Shown piece after piece: positions 32,811 to 43,540 of a stretch of 64,000 nucleotides of DNA. This DNA is from Arcuatula senhousia (taxonomy: Eukaryota; Mollusca; Bivalvia; Mytilida; Mytilidae). The stretch spans positions 53,751,702 to 53,815,701 of the forward strand of contig OZ020307.1 in the NCBI GenBank assembly GCA_963971305.1, written 5' to 3'. The position numbers were made by a program, and so were the translations under genes. Positions within the stretch are counted from its first letter, which is position 1. Each line of letters opens with the position of its first letter. Under the pieces are notes generated by a model. The model was not told the origin of the DNA, did not search any database, and saw nothing but the letters and a program-made list of their open reading frames with translations.

Positions 32811-34495
32811 CCCTGCAACTTTGTTGCGGACGCCCTATAGTAATCAGTCTGTTCGTCCGTGCGTCCGTCCGTCCGTAACAAATTCAGTTTTCCGGACTTT
32901 TTTTCTAAACGCTTATAGATAATGAACTGATTTTTGGTATGTGAGTTTACCTTGATGAGTTACAGTTCAAGTTTGAGTTTTGTGCCGGTCCACAAATTTT
33001 TATGGGAGTTATGGCCCTTTGAACTTTGGAAATTCATTAAAATTTCAGTTTTCCGCACTTTTTTTCTAAACGCTTATAGATAATGAACTGATTTTTGGTA
33101 TGTGAGTTTACCTTGATGAGTTACAGATCAAGTTAGAGTTTTGTGCTGGTCCACAAATTTTTATGGGAGTTATGGCCCTTTGAACTTTGAAAATTCACTA
33201 AAATTTCAGTTTTCCAAACTTTTTTTCTAAACCCTTATAGATAATGAACTGATTTTTGGTATGTGAGTTTACCTTGATGAGTTACAGATCAAGTTAGAGT
33301 TTCGTGCCGGTCCACAAATTTTTATGGGAGTTATGGCCCCTTTGAACTTTGAAAATTCATTAAAATTTCAGTATTCCGCACTTTTTTTCTAAACGCTTAT
33401 AGATAATGAACTGATTTTTGGTATGTGAGTTTACCTTGATGAGTTACAGATCAAGTTAGAGTTTTGTGCTGGTCCACAAATTTGTATGGGAGTTATGGCC
33501 CTTTGAACTTTGAAAATTCACTAAAATTTCAGTTTTCCAAACTTTTTTTCTAAACCCTTATAGATAATGAACTGATTTTTGGTATGTGAGTTTACCTTGA
33601 TGAGTTACAGATCAAGTTTGAGTTTCGTGCCGGTCCACAAATTTTTATGGGAGTTATGGCCCCTTTGAACTTTGAAAATTCATTAAAATTTCAGTTTTCC
33701 GCACTTTTTTTCTAAACGCTTATAGATAATGAACTTATTTTTGACATGTGAGTTTACCTTGATGAGTTACAGAATAAGTTTGAGTTTCAAGCTGGTCCAT
33801 AAATTTTTATGGGAGTTATGGCCCTTTGAACTTTGAAAATTCACTAAAATTTCAGTTTTCCGGACTTTTTTTCTAAACACTTATAGATAATGAACTGATT
33901 TTTGGTATGTGAGTTTACTTTGATGAGTAACAGATCAAGTTTGAGTTGCGTGCCAGTCCACAAATTTTTATGGGAGTTATGGCCCTTTGAACTTTGAATA
34001 TTCACTAAAATTTCAGTTTTCCGGACTTTTTTCTAAACGCTTTTAGATAATGAACTGATTTTTGGTATGTGAGTTAACCTTGATGAGTTACAGATCAAGT
34101 GTGAGTTTCGTGCCGGTCCACAAATTTTTATGGGAGTTATGGCCCTTTGAACTTTGAAAATTCACTAAAATTTCAGTTTTCCGGCCTTTTTTTCTAAACA
34201 CTTATAGATAATGAACTGATTTTTGGTATGTGAGTTAACCTTGATGAGTTACAGATCAAGTTTGAGTTTGTGCAGGTCCACAGATTTTTATGGGAGTTAT
34301 GGCCCTTTGAAACTTGAAAATTCATTAAAATTTCAGTTTTCCGCACTTTTTTCTAAACGCTTATAGATAATGAACTTATTTTTGGCATGTGAGTTTACCT
34401 TGATGAGTTACAGATCAAGTTTGAGTTTAATGCCGGTCCACTATTTTTTATGGGAGCGGGGCCCTTGGAGATGGCTATCATCTCCCTGGTATCTA
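32811..34495 (+). mobile_element. HLE-C element with ten 161 bp tandem units
   Basis: Leader GGGCCCTGCAACTTTGTTGC, then GTCCGTCCGTCC. Units start at CAGTTTTCC near 32885, 33046, 33207, 33369, 33530, 33692, 33853, 34014, 34174 and 34334, a period of 160-162. The right end has the hairpin GGAGATGGCTATCATCTCC and, about 10 bases on, CTAG before T, which matches the hairpin + CTRR 3' end of Helitrons. Non-coding; units are very uniform. Confidence 0.82.
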
Positions 34496-35548
34496 GTTTT
34501 AATAACATTTAGGATTTTAATAAAGTAAACTGAAAAACTAACAAAAATTCTGAATCTAACTTCAACTGAAGAAATTAAGACACAGTCATTAGAACTGAGA
34601 GAAGAATACCCGTCATAAATCTTTAGTTGTAAAATTGTAAAATTTAGATACCTCTAGGTTTTATGTTTTTTGTTTTCTATTCATGTATATGTTTTTTCTT
34701 CTGTGCTTTACAGAACGATTGCTTATATAACCAATGCGGTTTACTGTGTGCTTTAATAAAATAAATATAATTTAGGGTATGTTTGTAATATGGCTTATGC
34801 CCTTATTATATTATTAAAGCAATGAACTCTTGAAATTATATTTGTCTGGCTTGGTGGAAGGCAAGATATACATTAAGGTATTAATTTTCTGTGGCAGGAC
34901 TTCAGTGGCAGGACTTATGTGGAAAACTTCTGGAAAAAAGTATACTACCTATATAATTGATATTTGGTATTCAGACACTTTTGGTAAAGTTCTACTCAGC
35001 TGTCACTGTGCTGTTTGACCTTGACCCCATCTTTATGGTTCAGGCACTGGCATACCACAATGTAAGAAATGGAAGCAACTAATTTTCGACAAAAAAAAAC
35101 AATAAAACAAAGAGAAAAAAAAGAAAAATCAAAACAAAAAACAAAAAAACCCAAACTGCAATATTGAAATTTGTCAGGCCGCTATGTTGATATCGCGATT
35201 AGGATGTGCGCTGTAATAGGTGGTTCGAGTCTACGGAGGGTAACCCTATTGTCTATCGGACCTCAATAGACTTATGGGAAAATGCGCCCTTGCGGACTTT
35301 CGACTTTAAAGGTCCATGTTAAAGGATACTGCTCCGGGTTTCGATATGAGTATTTAAAGATCCTCGGCTTCCCTGCATACAGTTCACTAAATTGGTCCAG
35401 CTTTATACCCATTCTTACATTTTTCAATCCAAGTTGAAACTCGTTTACTCTATCATCCCATTTCTCACCTTATCCAGAGTATTTTGTCGATACTTGTCTC
35501 TTGTAGAACATTAAATGTTTCACTCGAAATTTTAGTTCTGGGTTGCTT
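34496..35548. other. Gene-free stretch with an HLE-B-like fragment and unexplained sequence
   Basis: 34840-35045 resembles one HLE-B unit (GATATTTGGTATTCAGACAC...GTTTGACCTTGACCCCAT). 35090-35150 is A-rich. 35160-35400 is locally less AT-rich and contains GGTTCGAGTC (35221-35230), which resembles a Pol III B box; no matching A box was convincing, so no tRNA or SINE is called. Confidence 0.4.
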
Positions 35549-35676
35549 TTTAGTTCACTTGACCCTTTATGTGACCTATTGCAATCACTTGGCGTCCGTC
35601 GTCTGTCTGTCTGTAAACTTTTCTTTGAAAATCTTATCCTCTAAAACTGTTGATAGAATTGCTTTGAAACTTTGCA
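35549..35676 (+). mobile_element. 5' fragment of an HLE-A-like element
   Basis: TTTAGTTCACTTGACCC...GACCTATTGCAATCACTTGG CGTCCGTCGTC is the diverged HLE-A start. It is cut off where the retrozyme sequence begins. Confidence 0.6.
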
Positions 35677-35855
35677 CACATCAAAGCTTTAAATTATCCG
35701 TTTTAATTTCTAAATTGTCAAAACCCTAAGGTTCTTCCTACCCCAGACATAGGTTGGTCTTGGACATAATTTGGTTTCTCGTTCGACATATTTTGGTATT
35801 TTTCTATGCTCTTCATATTCATATAGTGTTTGGCATTTTCAATAAATTTGGTAGA

Positions 35856-35899
35856 GTGCCTCTGATGAGTCTTGAATAGACGAAACGCGCGTCAGGCGT
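35856..35899 (+). ncRNA. Hammerhead ribozyme, type I, copy 1
   Basis: Stem I GUGCCU/AGGCGU; core CUGAUGA (35862-35868); stem II GUC-UUGAAUA-GAC; GAAA (35882-35885); a minimal stem III CG/CG, then GUC with predicted cleavage after C35893. All core residues are present. The very short stem III suggests cleavage as a dimer. Confidence 0.85.
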
Positions 35900-36190
35900 A
35901 GCAAAATTTATTGTCTGGAACTTTGTTGTAATTTATATTTCTAACATCCGTGACGGTTAGCGCTGCTGGTGGAGTTTAATTCCCTGAGGTTAGCCCGCTC
36001 CGGCATCAACACTTTTGTGTTGACGAACACATCAAAGCTATAAATTATCCGTTTAAATTTCTAAATTATCAAAACCCTAAGGTTCTTCCTACCCCAGACA
36101 TAGGTTGGTCTTAGTCATAATTTGGTTGTTTGGTATTTTTCTATGCTCTTCATATTCATATAGTGTTTGGCATTTTCAACTTTTGGTAGA

Positions 36191-36234
36191 GCGCCTCTGA
36201 CGAGTCTTGAATAGACGAAACGCGCGTCAGGCGT
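36191..36234 (+). ncRNA. Hammerhead ribozyme, type I, copy 2
   Basis: Stem I GCGCCU/AGGCGU; core CUGACGA (36197-36203), where position 7 is variable in hammerheads; stem II GUC/GAC; GAAA; GUC with predicted cleavage after 36228. Predicted to be active. Confidence 0.85.
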
Positions 36235-36290
36235 AGCAAAATTTATTGTCTGGAATTTTGTTATAGTTTATATTTCAATTTAGGACAACG

Positions 36291-36570
36291 TTGATTACAC
36301 ATTCCATGAATCGTACGTAGAAATAGGATTCCCACAGGTTACTCACACAAGTCGCTAGGTCGCATTTAAAAACACAAGAAGAATGATTCTAAGTCATATT
36401 TTGTATGAGTTCGCTTGTTGTTTTCAATGAATTTTCAAGGTAGGTTGTTTATTTTTCCCAAATTGAGGCCGGAAGTCGACCCTATACAAATACGTTTTGA
36501 CCCTGCGGCAAAAATGTAAGAGCCCCTTTTATGACGACGTTTGTTTGTTCATTACCTAATTAGTTTACAT
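36291..36570. other. Gene-free spacer
   Basis: No gene or repeat was recognised between the retrozyme and the foldback element. Confidence 0.4.
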
Positions 36571-37316
36571 ATATATATGGCACGCCACAACCACAATAAT
36601 GAGAAAAACCTAGATTAAGTTACTTAATCCTAGATTAACTGAGCTTAATCTAGGATTAACTGACCTAACTATCATTAAGCTGAGAAAAACCGAGTTTTTC
36701 TAAAAATATACTACTAAAACTAAGATTTTCTCGTATTTTTCAGTTAATATAGGTTTTCTCAGCTTAATGTGATTTATGAGAAAATTTAAGTTTTAGTTTA
36801 GAAAATCTAGATTTTTCAGTAATTCACATTTAGCTAGCTAAATCTAAGATTAAGTTCCCAGAAAAGGTGGGTTATGTTCTGGCCAATCAAAATTCCTCCC
36901 AGAAAAGATGGGTTATCTTTTGGCTAATCAAAACGATCGATATATACGACTGAACTGTGTTTATCAGTTACACACCTTTGAAAGTACTACTCAATCTTAG
37001 TTTAAGTACCTTAATCTAAGATTAACTGAAGTATCTATCATTAAGTTTTGAAAAACTAGGATTTTCTAAAAGTTTTCAAGAAAAACTAAGTATTTCTATT
37101 CAAACTCAGTTAAACCGAGATTTTCTGAACTTAATGCTAGTTACGAGATAATCTTAGTTTAAGTTAAGAAATTCAAGGTTTCTCTGTAACTAACATTTAG
37201 CTGGGTTAATCTTAGTTAATGCTACTTAATCCTAGATTATGCTTTGTTAAACTTGGATTAAGTAACTTAAACTAAGATTTTCTCATTAAAGTGGTTACGG
37301 CGTGCCATATATATAG
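36571..37316. mobile_element. Foldback element with TATGGCACGCC ends
   Basis: Left end ATATATATGGCACGCC..ACCAC..AATGAGAAAA and right end TTTTCTCATTAA..GTGGTTACGGCGTGCCAT are inverted repeats. The interior is built of AATCTAGATT/CTTAATC, GATTAACTGA and TTTTCTCA motifs in both orientations. TA-rich flanks fit a TA target (Tc1/mariner-type) but do not prove it. Confidence 0.75.
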
Positions 37317-38050
37317 GTGGGTGTAACCTTTCACATTTGAATCATAGACTTGTAAATAAGAATACACAGAATATACAGGTCTCTGTCTAAATCAAAAACT
37401 AACTTAAACTGCTGAAGGTAAGTTAAATATAGGACGAAAGGACCAGGACCTGAAAGTTCGTAGAATGTACCAATCATGGCCGTCACTCGGCTTACTAAGA
37501 ACTTGGTCAGTTGCTACCCCATAGAAAAGGGGTCTGTTGGTGCATCGATATCATAGGTCTGTAAAATTTATTATTATTTACACAAAAAGTATGTTTGCCT
37601 TATTTTTTTTATGTCCGGCTACAGAGCTTATGTTATGTAATTACTGCCATCGACTTTAAATAAAACTTTCAATTAATGCTTTATGCTTTTTATGTACTAA
37701 TATGCCTAACACAATATCAGTTGTATTTTCAAAACGCAATTCTAACATGACGTACATTTTCAATGACAAAATCTATATAAATAACCGAATAAGTAGCACT
37801 TCATTTCAGTTTGTAGCTCAACAGCTTCCCTCTATAAAAAAATCATATGTATACTTCAGCATTCATACTTGTTTTGTTTTGACACTTAAAAGTAGTAAGT
37901 TATAATTACTTTAATAAAATGTACCGATCGTGCATTTCGATAGTCATGATAGTAATTGTTAAAAAGACTTTCGGCGACCCACCAACAGACCCATCTCTCA
38001 TACCAACTGACGATAAATAGGAAAAAAAAAAAAACTGCACATGCATTTAA
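37317..38050. other. Gene-free stretch
   Basis: A diverged relative of the 32 bp palindrome may lie at 37352-37394 (CATAGACTTGTAAAT...ATATACAGGTCTCTG), without a clear target duplication. Nothing else is recognised. Confidence 0.35.
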
Positions 38051-38434
38051 GATTATGGATTGGGTCATTAATCAAAGCATGTTATCAATGATTAAAGCAC
38101 TTCAACTGCACTTTTTAAACTGAAGTTAAAGCTGAATCAAATTTCATTAAGGCGAAATAGTTATGTTATTAAGATATACATGATATATGCAGATTATACA
38201 TCAAAATAAAGCATTCGGTTGATATCTTAAAATCATATTAAAAATGCTGCCAATTCAACTAGTATTTTGTTTGTATATTAAGCAATCATCACTTATGCAA
38301 TTACATCAATTCATGTATTTAAAGCCATATCACTCTAAAAAAAAAACAACCAAAACATCTAAGTGTTGGCTTCATGTAAAGCTCTGAGTGCTTGTCGCTT
38401 AGTACGAAAACAAAACTAGCTTAAAGTTTAGAAA
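38051..38434 (+). promoter_or_regulatory. C1q gene promoter (homologous to 50290-50655)
   Basis: Aligns along its whole length with the region upstream of the 50656 exon. It includes a TATA-like TATTTAAAG (38316-38324), an upstream TTATGCAAT (38293-38301, C/EBP- or octamer-like) and CTCTGAGTGCTTGTCGCTTA before the ATG. Conservation in a second copy supports it as functional promoter sequence. Confidence 0.65.
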
Positions 38435-39555
38435 ATGACAACGGTTTGGTGTGTTGCATTGTTGTTGGCTTTCGTTAATGGAGATGAAGATTGTGGCGAT
38501 ATGAAGTGTCTAAAAAGGAAACTGCCCTTACTGGACAATATGAAGGCACCCCTTTTAGCCGAAATAGATATGACATCAATGAACGATGAGATTGAAAAAT
38601 ATATCAATGACGTGATTGAGGCGAAAATTAATGCTGTGGCGATTGAACAAACGAAAAATATTAATGCTGTTGCGGCTGAGCAAACGAAAACATATAATGA
38701 AGATGCGCTTGAACAATCGGAAAAAATTGAACAGACTTTAAATGATTTAAATCAAAAGTCATTATCGCAGCGAAAGCTGAAGTAAATCAACAACTATCGG
38801 GATTTCAAACTAGTTTGAACACTCTAAAGTCAGAAGTCGAAAAGCCTGATTCGAGAGGTATGTATGAATTTTAAATTTGTGTGCTTACATAGATCTGTAT
38901 TTTTGATTCATTCTTGCTTCTTAAAGTAATGAAAAATATGATGCTCAATCTAACTACTAACGCCTATAAAGGATTTTAAAACTGAAATCAAAATTGATTA
39001 TCGTTATGCCTGGTATATTACATGTATTATATTGTGATAATCAGATTTTTCTCTTTTTTTTTATTACTCTATTATCATGATTATTTTCATTTTAAGAATA
39101 AATAAATAATTATAATAAAATAATTGGTTTTACAAGTTTTAAATTTTTATTGAATCATTATTTTATTCCTTTTAGTTGCTGTTACTGCCTGCGTATCCCC
39201 CGGTTCTACTTACAGCTACCCGTCTAAGGTCCTCTTTAAAGACATTAAATCACAGTCCGGTCCGATTGACACTTATGCTCTCAACAACGGAGACTTCAAA
39301 TGTACATCTGCAGGACTGTACATGGTCTCATTTACATTGGTGTCCCACACCACTGTAGATGCTAATTTCCATATTTATATAAACAACAACCAAGTCATCT
39401 ACCACTTCATCTCTAATGACGGCAATTTCGACAGCGGGACGTCTGTTGTGTCACTGGAGCTCAATGTTAACGACACAGTGTCAGTAAAACCAGGACGCAA
39501 GGATGTATTCATCAGCGCTCATGGATCATGTTTTACAGTCATAGCGATAAAATAA
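38435..39555 (+). CDS. Secreted C1q-domain protein (frameshift in exon 1)
   Basis: Exon 1 38435-38857 (donor AGAG|GTATGT), exon 2 39176-39555 (acceptor TCCTTTTAG), phase 1. The product has a signal peptide (MTTVWCVALLLAFVNG), a CGDMKC cysteine pair, a coiled-coil region with repeats around INAVAIEQTKN, and a C-terminal C1q domain of about 126 residues (TACVSPGSTYSYPS...LYMVSFTL...FTVIAIK). Mussel C1q-domain proteins of this kind are secreted pattern-recognition lectins. Compared with the 50656 exon, an A is missing near 38750-38760 (TTTAAATC versus TTTAAAATC), giving a premature stop at 38783-38785, while the downstream sequence still encodes the expected residues. It is either a pseudogene, a loss allele or a sequence error. 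Confidence 0.82.
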
Positions 39556-41235
39556 TTGATGATGATCAAGTCTTGATACTTTATATTTTTTCAAATTGTA
39601 ATACAACATTTCATTTACAATATATTTCATATTTGAGTTTACTTTGTGAACGAACCCGTTCAGAGAATAGTGGGAGTATAATTTATTACATCCCACAGTT
39701 TTAAATACAGTATCATTGTAAAATCATTGTAAATGTATACTCAGCAACACAAATAAAGCACCGCGTCTTTGTATTCAGAATGCTTTCGAAATTTTGAAAA
39801 AAAAAATTAATTTTCTTATCTACAATGATAAATGAAATCAAATTTAATAAACAAAAAATGCTGATTACCAAAATGAAAACGATGTCCAAGTTAGATTGCC
39901 ATGTGTGTATCCGCAAAGTTTGGCTCGTTTTGTGAAAATCACAAGGGGGGGGGTAACTTCCATTATAAAGGTAGGTACATATGTGCGGCCCAAAAGAGTC
40001 TACTTTTTCGGGTGCTCAATATGTGATAAGGGTGGAAATTTCAGATGTTGCTGTCATATATCAAAAGAGAAAGAGTGACCGAGCTTCCACATTTTGCCTC
40101 GTTGTAACCCTAATTGTTCATTAATTTGAAAACTTTTACCATTCAAACAAATAAATAATTATTATAAAATAATTGGTTAAACAAGTTTTAAATTATTATT
40201 GAATCATTCTCAATCATTATTTTATTCCTTTTAGTTGCTGTTACTGCCTGCGTATCCCCCGGTTCTACTTACAGCTACCCGTCTAAGGTCCTCTTTGAAG
40301 ACATTAAATCACAGTCCGGTCCGATTGACACTTATGCTCTCAACAATGGAGACTTCAAATGTACATCTGCAGGACTGTACATGGTCTCATTTACATTGGT
40401 GTCCCACACCACTGTAGATGCTAATTTCCATATTTATATAAACAACAACCAAGTCATCATCTACCACTTCATTTCTAATGACGGCAATTCTGACAGCGGG
40501 ACGTCTGTTGTGGCACTGGAGCTCAATGTTAACGAAACAGTGTCAGTAAAACCAGGAAGCAAGGATGTATTCATCAGTGCTCATGGATCATGTTTTACAG
40601 TCATAGCGATAGAATAATTGATGATGATCAAGTCTTGATACTTTATATTTTTTCAAATTGTAATACAACATTTCATTTACAATATATTTCATATTTGAGT
40701 TTACTTTGTGAACGAACCCGTTCAGAGAATAGTGGGAGTATAATTTATTACAATACAGTATCATTGTAAAATCATTGTAAATGTATACTCAGTAACACAA
40801 ATAACGCACCGCGTCTTTGTATTCAGAATGCTTTCGTAATTTTGAAAAAAAATATTAACTTTCTTATGTACAATGATAAATAATATCAAATTCAATAAAC
40901 AAAATGCTGATTACCAAGTCTAAAACGATGTTCAAGTTAGATTGTCATGTGTGTATCCGCAAAGTTTGGCCAGTTTTGTGAAAATCACTGGAAGGGGGGA
41001 GGGGGTGGTTAACTTCCATTATAAAGGTAGGTACATATGTGCGGCCCAAAAGCATCTACTTTTTCGGGTGGTCAATATGTGAAAAGGGTGGAATTTTCAG
41101 ATGTGGCATATATGATAAGGTATACTCTTCACAAATGTCATATATCAATAGAAAAAAAGGTGACCGAGCTTCCACATTTTGCCTCCTTGTAACCCTAATT
41201 GTTCATTCATTTGATAACTTTTACCATTCAAACTT
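39100..41235 (+). repeat. Tandem duplication of the C1q terminal exon with flanks (~1.06 kb unit)
   Basis: 39100-40150 and 40151-41235 match along intron end, exon, 3' UTR and downstream sequence (offset 1059 at the exon). Copies differ by scattered substitutions, a 3-base insertion in the exon, a duplicated TCAATCATT before the second acceptor and small indels downstream. Confidence 0.9.
40235..40617 (+). CDS. Duplicate C1q-domain terminal exon
   Basis: Acceptor TTCCTTTTAG precedes 40235. The exon reads in the same phase as 39176-39555 and ends TAA at 40615-40617. It encodes a full C1q domain with one extra Ile (NNQVIIYHF) and changes such as Ser for Phe in DGNSDSG and Gly-Ser for Gly-Arg in KPGSKDVF. 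There is no separate first exon, so it could be an alternative terminal exon of the 38435 gene (the splice phase allows it) or a silent copy. Both domains keep an intact frame, which argues for selection or recent duplication. Confidence 0.75.
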
Positions 41236-41451
41236 TGGTTTTAATAGAATATCTATGATATATATGAATGGGTGTCTTTTTTAAGCAGGCCAATATATGA
41301 AGAAGGGGGGGGGGGTTCAACATTTTTGGGCCGCACATCTGTACCCTAAAATACTTTGAGTTACCCCCATGGTGAAAATAAAGCTTTCGTTACTGTTTTC
41401 TGGTTACTCATTTGTATAAGCATAAAATTTTCTCAAAATTGATGGATTTTT
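41236..41451. other. Gene-free spacer
   Basis: AT-rich with a G run (41305-41313). Nothing is recognised. Confidence 0.35.
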
Positions 41452-42590
41452 AGCTCACCTGGCCAAAGGCCATGTGAGCTATTGCCATCACTTGGCGTCC
41501 GTCGTCGTCGTCCGTCGTCGCCGTCGTCGTCGTCGTTCACTTTTCTTCAAACTTCTTCTCATCTGAAACTGCTGCACAGATTCAAACCAAATTCTGGTCT
41601 GGTGGTACTTTAGGGTATCCCCCACAGAACTGATGTGGGGATTTTTGATTCTTCGAAAAACATGGCCGCCGTTGCTAAAAATAGACCAGGGAGGTCAGAC
41701 TACTGTTTTTGGCTTGTAAATCAAAAAGTATAAGAGATAGATGAAATCTGATGCCACCCCACTGCTTCAGCATCAAAAGTTCTACTAAGTCTCCATTTGG
41801 TCCAAGTTGTCAGATGACCCCTTATAGGGGTTTCAGCCCCTTAAAGGTGAAAAATAGCGTTTTTTTTATGTTTTTGCACCATAGTATAAAAACTATTCCA
41901 GATAGAGAAAACCTGTTGCTTGCTTAAATGTTCAGCTCATTTAGCTCTACAAAAGTCTCCATAGGGTCGAAGTTGTCAGATGACCCCTTATAGGGATTAC
42001 AGCCCCTTAAAGGTGAAAAATTGCATTTTTTCATGTTTTTGCACTATTGCAGATAGAGAAAAGTTGTTGCTTGCTTAAATGTTCAGCTCATTTAGCTCTA
42101 CAACAGTCTCCATTGGGTCGAAGTTGCCAGATGACCCCTTACAGGGGTTACGGCCCCTATAATGATGTTTTTTTCATGTGATTGGCCTACAGAATGAAAA
42201 CTATAGCAGATAGAGAAAAGCTGTTGTTTGCTTAAATGTTCAGTTTATTTAGCTCTACAAAAGTCTCAATAGGATCGAAGTTGTCAGATGACCCTTAATA
42301 GGGGTTACGGCCCTTAAAATAACCTTTTTCATGTTTTTGGCCTTTAGAATGAAAACTATAGCAGATAGAGAAAAGCTGTTGCTTGCTTAAATGTTCAGCG
42401 CATAAAGCTCTACAAAAGTCTCCATAAGGTCGAAGTTGTCAGATGACCCCTTATAGGGATACGGCCCCTAAAATAACGGTTTTTCGTGTTTTTGGCCTAT
42501 AGAATGAAAACTGTAGTAGATAAAGAAAAACTGTTGCTTGCTGAAATGTTCAGCTCATTTAGCTTTACAAAATATAGGGTTGACATCACT
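41452..42590 (+). mobile_element. HLE-A element, diverged and 3'-truncated
   Basis: Starts AGCTCACCTGGCC-AAAGGCC ATGTGAGC in a T tract, followed by a GTCGTC microsatellite and five to six diverged ~165 bp units. The right end (CCAGGTGAGCGATTC..., hairpin, CTTG) is missing; the sequence switches at about 42590. Confidence 0.8.
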
Positions 42591-42917
42591 CAAGAAATTT
42601 TACGGACGACATCATGTGCTTGTATACAAATACGTGATTTCTATCTCTCAGATGAGCACAGATGTTGGTTTGACATAGAGTTTTGTAATGTCATCCTTTC
42701 CGGATTTGACCAACACTTAACCGATCTTTGGCAACGTGACGGGTGTGCTATAGCAAGCAGGAACTGCTTACTCTTCCGGAGCACCTGAGTTCACTCTCGT
42801 TTCGACTTGAGTTCGCGTTGCTGAATGCGGTTTTGTTCTTATGTGTGTGTGTTTTATGTTGTTTTGTGGTTTGTTTTGTTGTGATGATTTTTTGTCTGCC
42901 GGTTTTGTCTTTGTCTT
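42591..42917 (+). repeat. Dispersed repeat fragment of unknown class
   Basis: Begins ACTCAAGAAATTTTACGG and contains CTTACTCTTCCGGAGCACC TGAGTTCACTC, then T/G-rich sequence. It looks like a recurrent bivalve repeat attached to retroelements. The frames here (100 and 119 codons) are not credible as a single gene. Confidence 0.4.
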
Positions 42918-43345
42918 TACGGTTTTATGATACTGATTACCCCTTTGATACACCTTTGCTTCCTTTGTATGAAGATCTAAGACAGTCACTATTTTTAGAT
43001 ATTACTGGTTATAATGAAAATTTTATGTCATTGTCTGATGATGATAAATTCATATTTTTATTCAATAATGAAAATGTATGTAGCATAATTGCCAAAACCT
43101 GACATAATATTTTACTAAGAAGAAATAGTTTTTTATATCATTAATTCTAAGATACCTTTTATAAATTGTATCTTTTAACTGTATTTGATATGTATATTGT
43201 ATATATATATATATAGTCTCTCATAATTCTTTTAAGAATGGCTCATGCATTTTATCTTGTATGTTTTAATCTTTTTAACATGTTTAATGCTATCATATTT
43301 TATATGAATGTATGTGGTGAGACTCAAATAAACTATTGAATCTTG
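42918..43345 (+). pseudogene. 3' end of a second non-LTR retrotransposon
   Basis: About 58 codons ending at TGA 43100-43102 (YPFDTPLLPLYEDLRQSLF...LSDDDKFIFLFNNENV) match the usual C-terminus of LINE ORF2 proteins after the Cys/His cluster. A 3' UTR and AATAAACTATTGAATCTTG (about 43328-43346) follow. The rest of the element is missing, as in 5'-truncated insertions. Confidence 0.6.
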
Positions 43346-43377
43346 TAAACATAAAACGACCTTATATTGTGTCCAGA

Positions 43378-43540
43378 TTATTGGGCCGACATGTGTACAG
43401 CAATATCATACCATTTATGGAACTGTAATTATATAACAACAGGTTATTAGATATCATATTAATTAACATGTTAGAAAATACATATTGAGCTTAATAAATA
43501 AATCATTAACATGTGCATATAATTATTGATCTCAATTATC
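43378..43540. repeat. Dispersed repeat, copy of 6600-6850
   Basis: ATTGGGCCGACATGT, CCATTTATGGAACT, ATTAACATGTT, TATTGAGCTTAATAAATAAA and ATTATTGATCTCAAT occur in the same order. It abuts the pol remnant on its right, so it may have truncated it. Confidence 0.65.

Larger units (their letters stand above)
35677..36290 (+). mobile_element. Retrozyme-like tandem repeat with hammerhead ribozymes
   Basis: Two direct copies of a unit containing ATCAAAGC..TAAATTATCCG, CCCTAAGGTTCTTCCTACCC, CAGACATAGGTTGGTCTT, TATGCTCTTCATATTCATAT and TTTGGCATTTTCAA. Each ends in a hammerhead motif. The predicted cleavage sites are 335 bp apart (after 35893 and 36228). Small tandem units each with a self-cleaving hammerhead are the layout of retrozymes. 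No protein is encoded, so movement would need an RT supplied in trans. Confidence 0.82.

Noticed and set aside
35160..35300. tRNA or tRNA-derived SINE
   Set aside because: GGTTCGAGTC resembles a B box, but no convincing A box, cloverleaf or target duplication was found.
42743..43102. 119-codon gene
   Set aside because: Only the last ~58 codons are coding-like (retrotransposon tail); the first half is T/G-rich repeat.
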